From: SHZL01 sp963708905
Lineage (GTDB): Bacteria > Pseudomonadota > Gammaproteobacteria > Xanthomonadales > SZUA-36
Direction: 5' to 3'
Length of the DNA stretch: 64,000 nucleotides
Assembly: GCA_963708905.1 (NCBI GenBank)
Contig: CAVPUV010000053.1
Span: forward strand, 1-64,000
This document shows, in pieces, positions 34,414-40,907 of this stretch. Position 1 is the first letter of the stretch. Every line of letters begins with the position of its first letter. Below the pieces are notes generated by a model. That model did no database searches, had not been told where the DNA came from, and saw only the letters and a list, made by a program, of their open reading frames with translations. A program made the position numbers and the translations under genes.

Positions 34414-36552
34414 ATGCACCATCAAGACAGAATGCCGAAATCAACGGTCACGGGGCCGATTGTGCTGGTGTTATTGGCACTGGCCGGCACTTCTGTCCTC
34501 CACGCAGCGCAGCCGGTTCCGCTGTATGCCAGCCTTGCGGTGGACACCAGCCGCTGGCGCTGCAGCCTGTGCCCCCTTCGCGAGGGTTGGTATGGGGCCA
34601 TCGACTTCGGCCCCGGCCTGGTCAGCGATTCCTCGCTGAAATACGCGGACTATCGCGGGCTGGATGAGCAGGGCGCTTTTCCCGCAGTTGATGGCGCTTT
34701 GCATTATCGCGATTCACGCGACCATTATTTCGATGTCTTCGCGCGCGACCTGGGCGTGGATAATCGATCGGCGGATATGCGTGGCGGTATGCGCGGGCGC
34801 TACCAGCTGCGCCTTGCTTACCGCGAGATACCCAAGTACCGGGGTTTTGGCACCGCAACCGTGTATTCCGGCGTGGGCAATGGCAGCCTGAGCCTGCCCG
34901 CCAACTGGCAAAAATCCTTCACCACCGCCGGCATGACCGCGCTCGACAGCTCCCTGGTGCCAACCTCGCTGAAGACCCTGCGCCGCACACTGGCGGGTGG
35001 ATTGACTCTGAAGTTTGCACGCAAGTGGACCTTTGATACGGACTTTCAACATGAGACCAGGGAGGGCAGCCGTCCCTTCGGCGCCGGCCTTTTAACCATC
35101 AATGCCAGCCAATTCCCGGTGCCGGTGGACTTCACCACCGACCGGTTCGACACCGGCTTGCAGTACAGCGGCGAACGCGCACAACTGCGCCTCGGGTTTA
35201 CCGGATCCTGGTTCGACAACGGTGTCACTTCGGTCACCTGGGAAAACCCGTTCCACTCGGCGCCGGACAATCAGTTGCTGCGGGCGGCGCTGGAGCCGGG
35301 CAATGAGTTTTACCAGTTCAGCCTGCAGGGCGCCTTCGCCCCGCGGTCCGGACTGCGCCTCAGCGGCCGCGCGGCCCTGGGCCGCATGCGTCAGGACGAT
35401 CCTTTTCTGCCTTTCTCCATCAACCCGCAGTTCAGCGACTTGACCCTGCCTCGCGCCGCCGCTGACAGCCGGATAGACACCGGGACCTTGAATGTCGCCG
35501 GCAAGTTGGCCGCTCGCCTGGCCTCACGACTCGACCTTTCCGCCAGCGCGAAAATCGATCAGCGCGACAATCACAGCCCGATTGATGCCTACACCATTGT
35601 GACTACCGATTTCGTCGCCGGTGGTGAGCGCCTCAACCGGCCATATACGTTCAAGCGCGAGAGATACGACCTTGAGCTGGACTACCGGGCCACGCCGGTA
35701 GTCAGCTTGCGCGCCGGTGCCTGGCAAGAACAATACGACCGCAGTCTGCAAAGCGTGCTCCAGACCGATGAACGATCGTATTGGGGAGAAGTGAATTTAA
35801 GCCCCTGGCCGGTAGCGCAGTTGCGGGTGAAGCTGGAGACTTCGGAGCGTGACGCATCCCCCTTCCAGCAGGTGGATGTGACCGGGCTGATCGAAAATCC
35901 GCTGCTGCGAAAATTTCACTTTGCCGACCGCGACCGCGATCGCGCGGTTGTGGAAGTGGACCTTTCTCCCAATCAGCCCTGGTCGCTGAATTTGTCGTGG
36001 GCGCGGGCACAGGATGATTACACCAGGAGCATTTTGGGTCTGCGGGAAAGCGATGAACAGAACTTCAACGTGGATTTTGGCGTTTCGTTAGGCCCGCGCA
36101 TCAGCCTCAATGCGTATGCCTCACGCGACGACATCACCTCGGCGCTGTCCGGATTCGAGGCCGCTGCGCAATCCCCGTGGCAGGCAATCACCGACGACCG
36201 GATCACCACGCTGGGCATGAATATCAGCGGCAGGATGAGCAAACGTGTGACCCTGGGCCTGGATTGGGTGGAATCCACCTCCCGCGGAAGGATTGCAGTG
36301 ATCGCCGGCCCGGCGGATCAACCTTTTCCGGTATTGCGCAGCCGGTTCGGCAACGTGCGGGGCTACATTACCTTTGCGCTCAGCCGCAACTGGGCCTGGA
36401 AATTCGCGGCGGAACACGAAAACCTTTCCACCAGCGACTGGCAAGTCGATGACCTGGGCGCCGCCGGCATTGCCAATGTGCTGACCCTGGGCGACATCAG
36501 TCCGCGCTACAGCATCACTGCGGTGCGTGTGCAAGCGAGGTACCGATTCTGA
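34414..36552 (+). CDS. MtrB/PioB-family decahaem-associated outer-membrane protein
   Basis: 712 aa. The signal peptide covers residues 1-31. The family N-terminal CxxC appears as WRCSLCP (C50, C53). A long barrel of alternating strands follows and ends YRF, the usual outer-membrane C terminus. MtrB/PioB proteins form the sheath through which a decahaem cytochrome crosses the outer membrane. Coupling to the decahaem gene supports a two-part conduit. No MtrC/OmcA-like extracellular cytochrome is seen in this window, a composition closer to PioAB/MtoAB. ATG 34432 is an alternative start. Confidence 0.9.
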   Translation: MHHQDRMPKSTVTGPIVLVLLALAGTSVLHAAQPVPLYASLAVDTSRWRCSLCPLREGWYGAIDFGPGLVSDSSLKYADYRGLDEQGAFPAVDGALHYRDSRDHYFDVFARDLGVDNRSADMRGGMRGRYQLRLAYREIPKYRGFGTATVYSGVGNGSLSLPANWQKSFTTAGMTALDSSLVPTSLKTLRRTLAGGLTLKFARKWTFDTDFQHETREGSRPFGAGLLTINASQFPVPVDFTTDRFDTGLQYSGERAQLRLGFTGSWFDNGVTSVTWENPFHSAPDNQLLRAALEPGNEFYQFSLQGAFAPRSGLRLSGRAALGRMRQDDPFLPFSINPQFSDLTLPRAAADSRIDTGTLNVAGKLAARLASRLDLSASAKIDQRDNHSPIDAYTIVTTDFVAGGERLNRPYTFKRERYDLELDYRATPVVSLRAGAWQEQYDRSLQSVLQTDERSYWGEVNLSPWPVAQLRVKLETSERDASPFQQVDVTGLIENPLLRKFHFADRDRDRAVVEVDLSPNQPWSLNLSWARAQDDYTRSILGLRESDEQNFNVDFGVSLGPRISLNAYASRDDITSALSGFEAAAQSPWQAITDDRITTLGMNISGRMSKRVTLGLDWVESTSRGRIAVIAGPADQPFPVLRSRFGNVRGYITFALSRNWAWKFAAEHENLSTSDWQVDDLGAAGIANVLTLGDISPRYSITAVRVQARYRF

Positions 36553-36739
36553 AGTTCGCGCGCAAGCGCTCTCTATGTACGGCGGTTGCCTTCCTTCCTT
36601 TGAGAAACCGTTGCTTGTGCCGGCGACGGCAACGACTGAAGCTGCAAGCGGTGTGCGTGTCGGGATCGAATGATCGCCTTGCCGGCGTTCGCGAAAAACA
36701 GTACAATCCTACCAGTAAGAATTTATGTGAGATGATCTG

Positions 36740-37003
36740 ATGTCACGGATTGCAACAACCAGGATGTCGTCCAAGGGCCAGGTGGTGATTCCCGAAAACG
36801 TGAGAAAGCGGTTGAACCTCAAAGCGGGTTCGGAGTTCGTTATCATTGCGGGCGATGACGCTGTTGTATTGAGGCCTGTTACTGAACCGGACATGTCGCA
36901 GTTCGACGAGCTGCTGGCGGAAGCTCGCAGGCAAGCAAGGCGTGCCGGGCTACGCAAAGCCGACATCACCAATGCCATTCGTACGGCCCGTGCCCGTGGA
37001 TGA
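36740..37003 (+). CDS. AbrB/SpoVT-type antitoxin
   Basis: 87 aa. The N-terminal swapped-hairpin DNA-binding domain (TTRMSSKGQVVIPENVRKRL near residues 6-25) is typical of MazE/VapB/AbrB antitoxins. The C-terminal part is basic and helical and would hold the toxin. The ATGA overlap with the PIN gene gives the usual antitoxin-first operon, probably autoregulated. GAGATGA lies before ATG 36740. Confidence 0.88.
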   Translation: MSRIATTRMSSKGQVVIPENVRKRLNLKAGSEFVIIAGDDAVVLRPVTEPDMSQFDELLAEARRQARRAGLRKADITNAIRTARARG

Positions 37004-37410
37004 GGATCGTACTCGATACGAACGTTCTGATGTCCGGCATCTTCTTCGGCGGTGCCGCAGGTAATATTTTGCATGCTTGGAAAACGGGTCGGATCAGCTT
37101 GGTTGCATCGCCGGAAATCATCAAAGAATACGTTGCTACGGCTGAAGTTTTGTCTTCACGTTATGAAGACATTCCTCTGGAGCCAATTCTCACACTCATA
37201 GTGAAGCACGCAGAGCTTTGGCAAAGCCCGCCATTGCCAAAACAGGTCTGTTCCGATCCAGACGACGACAAGTTTCTTGCGTGTGCATTGGCGAGCGGTG
37301 CCGAATGCGTGGTGAGCGGTGACAAGGCGCTCCAACGCGTTTCCGGATACCGCGACATTCGAGTCGTGGCGCCTCGCCAATTTGTCGACACAGCGCTGAG
37401 AACCGATTAA
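37000..37410 (+). CDS. PIN-domain toxin (putative ribonuclease)
   Basis: 136 aa PIN protein of the COG1569 type. Acidic residues expected at the active site are visible: D6 in VLDTNVLMSG, E in PEIIKEY, and D residues in SDPDDDKFLACA and VSGDKAL. It probably cleaves RNA when free of its antitoxin. It ends five bases before a purA-like relic and lies 308 bp from tRNA-Leu. Toxin-antitoxin pairs often occur at island edges. Confidence 0.88.
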   Translation: MRIVLDTNVLMSGIFFGGAAGNILHAWKTGRISLVASPEIIKEYVATAEVLSSRYEDIPLEPILTLIVKHAELWQSPPLPKQVCSDPDDDKFLACALASGAECVVSGDKALQRVSGYRDIRVVAPRQFVDTALRTD

Positions 37411-37414
37411 TGCC

Positions 37415-37501
37415 CGCTGTTATCTCGATGCGATGGCAACTTTGGTGAGGGCCCCGGTGCACATCATCTCCACCGCCCCCGACCGTCATGAGAGCATCAC
37501 C
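37415..37501 (+). pseudogene. Relic of a second purA 3' end
   Basis: In frame from 37415 the sequence encodes RCYLDAMATLVRAPVHIIST followed by APDRHESIT. The C terminus of the intact PurA at 23243-24538 reads RSYLDAVVQLVGAPVHIIST then GPDRNENII. No upstream part of purA is present, since the PIN toxin gene ends at 37410. The remaining bases to 37717 show nothing I recognise. The fragment is diverged from the resident gene, so it is either an old duplicate or came from another lineage. Confidence 0.8.
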
Positions 37502-37717
37502 TGCAGGTCGCCGTGGTCATGCCCGGATTCTCTGGAGCTGGAAGAATTGCAAAAATGACAGTTGTTGAAGCGCTGTAGACGCGCTCCAAACGTGCGCCAT
37601 TTTCCAGACCATCACAGACTTACACAAGACCAGACAAGTGAAACACCAAACCCCGGAAAACGGCTCTGCAGCAGCGTTCACGGGGTCTGTGGTGGGTCTT
37701 GAACATGGTCATTGAAT

Positions 37718-37804
37718 TGGTGCCCAGGAGAGGACTTGAACCTCCACTACCTTGCGATAACTAGCACCTGAAGCTAGCGCGTCTACCAATTCCGCCACCT
37801 GGGC
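37718..37804 (-). tRNA. tRNA-Leu (anticodon CAG)
   Basis: On the minus strand, the acceptor stem GCCCAGG (5', at 37804) pairs with CCTGGGC, followed by A and an encoded CCA. The D-arm (GGCGGAATTGGTAGACGC), anticodon arm CTAGC-TTCAGGT-GCTAG, long variable arm and T arm (GGTTCAAGTCC) are all normal for an 87-nt class II tRNA-Leu. Anticodon CAG reads CUG. Pseudomonas has a tRNA-Leu between purA and rnr, so this is probably the ancestral occupant of the locus. Confidence 0.96.
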
Positions 37805-37809
37805 AGAAG

Positions 37810-37866
37810 GCGGAGGTAAGGGGGTACCTCCGCTTGGGGTCGGCCAGCAGGTAAGGGGGAACCTGC
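37810..37866 (-). promoter_or_regulatory. Two similar hairpins in the tRNA-Leu 5' region
   Basis: GCGGAGGTA-AGGGGG-TACCTCCGC (37810-37833) and GCAGGT-AAGGGGGA-ACCTGC (37847-37866) share the core GGTAAGGGGG and lie immediately upstream of the minus-strand tRNA gene. They may be processing signals or related repeats. I see no clear promoter boxes between them. Confidence 0.4.
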
Positions 37867-37919
37867 GAACCGGTGCGTACTGTAGTGATTAAGGTCCGGT
37901 GTGTCAATAAAAACAGTCT

Positions 37920-38099
37920 AGCCCGCATGTTGCACCAGTTCTCTACTGCGACGGCCCAGGAGCACGCCCTGTCTGGCTTTCGCTCGGTCGGAGTGCTCGA
38001 CATAGTGGCGACTATGCCTGCGCGCTCCTCGGTCGCGAAAGCCAGCCATGACGCACTCCTGAACCGTCTCGCTACGAGCACTGGTGCAACATGCGGGCT
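37920..38099. repeat. 180-bp imperfect palindrome
   Basis: The outer arms 37920-37939 and 38080-38099 are perfect 20-bp inverted repeats (AGCCCGCATGTTGCACCAGT). Inner pairings continue: CTGGCTTTCGC near 37974 with GCGAAAGCCAG near 38035. The centre is CATAGT-GGCG-ACTATG at 38001-38016. The arm sequence recurs at 47021-47047. It has no coding function and is probably a mobile or recombination-prone element at the edge of the accessory segment. With the tRNA leader it fills the gap 37805-38145. Confidence 0.7.
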
Positions 38100-38132
38100 G
38101 GTTTGACAACCGGTCGCAGTTCAGATTACACG
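38080..38132 (+). repeat. 53-bp direct repeat, left copy
   Basis: Identical over 53 bases to 47028-47080 in the same orientation (begins ACTGGTGCAACATGCGGG, ends GATTACACG). The copies lie 8,948 bp apart and bracket the HAD fragment, efflux operon and IS91 relic. This suggests target duplication, recombination between repeats or acquisition of the segment as a unit. Confidence 0.8.
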
Positions 38133-38145
38133 GTACCGGCGCATC

Positions 38146-38730
38146 ATGGTGCTGGGGACCGAGGGTGTGTGGCGGCCATTACGCGATGCCGGACTGGAAG
38201 TGGTGCTCTCCTCCGGCGATGATTCTGCCGCGGTCGATGCCGTGTATGTCGGTTGGTATCGCGAGTTCGCCATGCATGACATCGAGATGGCCTATCGTGC
38301 GGTCGCGCAGGGAGCCTCCTTGTACAGCGCCTCGAGCACGCCCTTTTTTACCACCGCTCAAGGCAAGGCCATCGGGACTTCCGTGGTCATTACCTCCGCG
38401 CTCAAGGCGATTACCGGCTGTACGGCAAAAGTCCTGGGAAAACCTTCCATCGAAGCCTTGCGCCATGCCGGCCGATGCTTGGGCGTTGCATTGCCGGACA
38501 TCGCCGTCGTCGGTGATGATCCGGGCCTCGAGGTGCCCATGGCGCATCGTGGCAAAGCCATGGCCATTTATATCGATAGCGGCATGGGTGGAGCCGATGC
38601 GTTTGCCAACACCCCCGCCGGCAAATGCCCACACCTGTCCTTGAGCGGGGTCGAAGAACTGCTGCGATTGTATACCGCTGCACCCCGGGGAAAGCGGTCT
38701 ATAACTCCCCGCGGCTCATCAATCCCCTGA
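38146..38730 (+). pseudogene. Truncated HAD-IIA (NagD-like) phosphatase
   Basis: The sequence matches the middle and C-terminal parts of NagD-like HAD hydrolases. SASSTPFFTTAQGKAIGTS and KVLGKPSIEALRHAG (Lys of motif III) are visible, and VVGDDPGLEVPMAHR carries the motif IV acidic pair in a GDDPG variant. The N-terminal DxDG(T/V) nucleophile motif and cap start are missing. The reading frame begins just after the 53-bp direct repeat, which apparently truncated it. Probably non-functional. Confidence 0.7.
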
Positions 38731-39029
38731 TGTGTTCGGCGCATAGGAACTATTAACCGCCTTTTTCGGAATTCAGGCAAGTATCAGTGGACATCAGTGG
38801 CGGTAAACTGATCTCAGGGAGGGGCTTGGCTGCCGCTGTATCAAAGGGTTTCGTCGCCGGACGCCGTGGCACCCACCCTGCATGGCGTCATGCGCGCAGC
38901 GCAACAAAATTCGCCCCTGAAATGCAGTAAACACCCAGATGCTGGAAGCCGATATGCACCAGCAATCTTGTAGGAGATTTCAGTTTCTTACCGCCGCCAA
39001 ATTCGATGGCTTTATTTCAGTGGTCCATT
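38731..39029. other. Gap without recognisable features
   Basis: About 300 bases between the truncated HAD gene and the small minus-strand gene. I see no convincing gene, hairpin or repeat here. It may be decayed coding DNA. Confidence 0.4.
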
Positions 39030-39224
39030 TCAATCCTTGCACTTCAACTCCCCCGTTACATATACCGGCAACGCGTGGGCCCTCGAAACACTCACATCCG
39101 CAATCGCAATCTGCGTCGCGCCATAGGCTGCCACTGCGGTCGATATGAAAGCACCCGCCTGGATGCTGATCCAAAGCAGTGAAAATGCAATAAATGTCAG
39201 GATTACTTTCGTGTACCTGTCCAT
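39030..39224 (-). CDS. Small hypothetical protein with N-terminal membrane/signal segment
   Basis: 64 aa, beginning MDRYTKVILTFIAFSLLWIS. A short charged start is followed by a hydrophobic helix and then a soluble tail ending GELKCKD. Small proteins with the same MDRYTK start are common and uncharacterised in bacteria. A strong ribosome site (AGGAGG, 5-6 bases before the ATG at 39224 on the minus strand) supports this start over the longer frame. Confidence 0.6.
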   Translation of the reverse strand: MDRYTKVILTFIAFSLLWISIQAGAFISTAVAAYGATQIAIADVSVSRAHALPVYVTGELKCKD

Positions 39225-39310
39225 GTGTTCCTCCTGTTTGGCTGAAGTTAGCGGCGCGCCCTCCGACACCCCTGATCCGGCGGCCCGCATTGATCTGTTT
39301 ACTCCGGGTC

Positions 39311-39623
39311 TTATGAACCCGTGCTGAAATCTAGTCCCGGCTGCTTGCTTGCCCCCACCAGGACGAACCGTTCCCTTGCCAGCGTGATCTGCATGTCGCG
39401 CTGTGTCTTGATCACGGCGCGCTTCCCGGGGGCACATACTGGAAAACCGGGACCGGGGCTGGGTCGCGTGAAACCACTCCGAACACGAAGTGAAAGATGG
39501 CCCGGGTGCATTCATGGCCTTCCACCGGGAGAAAGCCAGCATGGACTGATTGACCAGGTAGCCGCCTTTACAGGTAAGTTCAACGTCCTTCCAGGCCTGT
39601 TCCAGTGCAATTGATAACGACAT
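39311..39623 (-). pseudogene. Possible frameshifted hypothetical gene
   Basis: An ATG at 39623 (minus strand, GGAGA upstream) opens MSLSIALEQAWKDVELTCKG and remains coding-like to about 39480. A second frame then carries GKRAVIKTQRDMQITLARER and ends near 39311. Joining them needs one frameshift and gives about 104 aa. I do not recognise the family. It diverges from the WYL-regulator fragment across a palindromic operator, so it may have been that regulator's target. Confidence 0.35.
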
Positions 39624-39661
39624 GCAGGTTCTCCGCGTTTTATGGCTTACAGTATGCTTCC

Positions 39662-39686
39662 TTATGCGACATAATGTGTCGCATAA
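39662..39686. promoter_or_regulatory. 10-5-10 palindromic operator
   Basis: TTATGCGACA-TAATG-TGTCGCATAA is a perfect inverted repeat in the 86-bp divergent gap between the minus-strand hypothetical gene and the WYL-regulator fragment. Size and placement fit an operator for a dimeric autoregulated repressor, presumably the (now broken) WYL protein. Confidence 0.6.
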
Positions 39687-39709
39687 ACCCGGATACTCGA
39701 GTCATCGCC

Positions 39710-40090
39710 ATGCCAAACAAAACCCATACCCTGTCTCGCCAGTGGGCCTTGCTGAACGCCATGCCAAGTGCGCCACGGCGCCTGTCCACCGCCGAATTGC
39801 ATCAACGCATGCGCGACGAGGGTTTTGGGGTGGATGTGCGCTCCATCCAGCGAACTGCGCCAGTCGGTGTTCCATCGCGCAACGCAAACGTTGCCACATG
39901 TTGCAACACGATAGCCAAAGGATTTTGGCGGTCGGATTGCTCACGTTGCACACGCAATCACGAGATCATTGCCGGCAAGAACCTCAAGCCGTCGCTGAAT
40001 ACGCTAACCGGTGCAAGCGAAGGCCCCCCCGGCATGTTCTTGCGCTGGGTGGACAGCTGCCGCCCGTCGATTGTTACTTGGGCGGAGTAG
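39710..40090 (+). pseudogene. N-terminal fragment of a WYL-family regulator
   Basis: ATG 39710 starts about 48 residues (LSRQWALLNAMPSAPRRLST, then ELHQRMRDEGFGVDVRSIQR) that match the winged helix-turn-helix start of WYL regulators. After that the frame loses similarity and no WYL domain follows before the MarR gene. The gene has been truncated or decayed. The remaining open frame to 40090 is probably meaningless. Confidence 0.6.
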
Positions 40091-40296
40091 ATTGACCAGA
40101 CTGCGCGATTGAAGTGATCAGTGCGAAGCATCTTCAAGCGCTTGATCAGGCTAGGGAATAGGCTGAAATTGGGTTGTCAGCGGAATTCGCGCACGATGGT
40201 CAATCTTGTTCGCGCGCCAACACTTCAGGACCTCAACGCGCGTTTGTTACTCACTTATTCAGAGCTTATATATGGAAGCGTGTCTTGCCCCAATTC

Positions 40297-40310
40297 ATAT
40301 CAAGTGATAT
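40297..40310. promoter_or_regulatory. Palindromic MarR-type operator
   Basis: ATATCA-AG-TGATAT lies 21 bases before the MarR start codon, in an AT-rich stretch. Dimeric MarR repressors usually bind such palindromes beside their own promoter, so autoregulation of the MarR-RND-MFP operon is likely. Confidence 0.5.
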
Positions 40311-40330
40311 CGTTTGCCGGTCAATAAATC

Positions 40331-40858
40331 ATGGTTGTGTGCAAACGGATGGACCCCCTTCGCAACTTCGGCTTCCTGCTCAAGGACGTATCGCGCTTGT
40401 ATTCGCTCAATTTCGAGCGCCACGCCACCGAGTTGAATCTGACCCTGGCGCAATGCAAGGTGCTCTGCTATCTGCAGCTCAACGAAGGTATTTCGCAGGT
40501 GCGGCTCGCCTATCTCACCGACACCGATCCAATGACGCTAGTGCGCATTCTCGACCGCATGGAAGGGGATGGCCTGATCAAGCGCAGGCCCGATCCCGCT
40601 GACGGCCGAGCCCGCCGCCTGTTTCTGCAAGCATCCGCGATTCCCGTGGTGCAGGAAATCTGGCGCGTTTCAGACCGCGCGCGCGCCGAAATGATGTCGG
40701 GTTTGTCGGTCAGGGATCAAGCACAACTGATCAAACTGATGCAATGCATCCATTCCAACCTGGATGCGCTGATACCCGGAGCGGCAGACATTAGAGGTGC
40801 GGCGCCCAGACCGATACGAAAACGCGCCCAAATGCACGCCGAAACCGCAAAATCGTGA
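40331..40858 (+). CDS. MarR-family transcriptional regulator
   Basis: 175 aa winged-helix repressor. LTLAQCKVLCYLQLNEGISQ, then DTDPMTLVRILDRMEGDGLI and RRPDPADGRARRLFL, form the MarR DNA-binding core and wing. It directly precedes an RND pump and fusion protein (49 bp to the RND start), so it probably controls their expression in response to a small ligand. ATG 40349 (MDPLRNFG) is an equally good start, and no clear ribosome site decides. Confidence 0.9.
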   Translation: MVVCKRMDPLRNFGFLLKDVSRLYSLNFERHATELNLTLAQCKVLCYLQLNEGISQVRLAYLTDTDPMTLVRILDRMEGDGLIKRRPDPADGRARRLFLQASAIPVVQEIWRVSDRARAEMMSGLSVRDQAQLIKLMQCIHSNLDALIPGAADIRGAAPRPIRKRAQMHAETAKS

Positions 40859-40907
40859 GCCCGCAAGCATTCACAACCATGAGCAATTCGCCCTACGAGG
40901 GTTCGGC

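Noticed and set aside
36740..37410. Anti-phage defence island around the toxin-antitoxin pair
   Set aside because: Apart from the TA pair and WYL remnants I see no restriction, CBASS, retron, Abi or similar genes. The neighbours are redox, efflux and IS relics.
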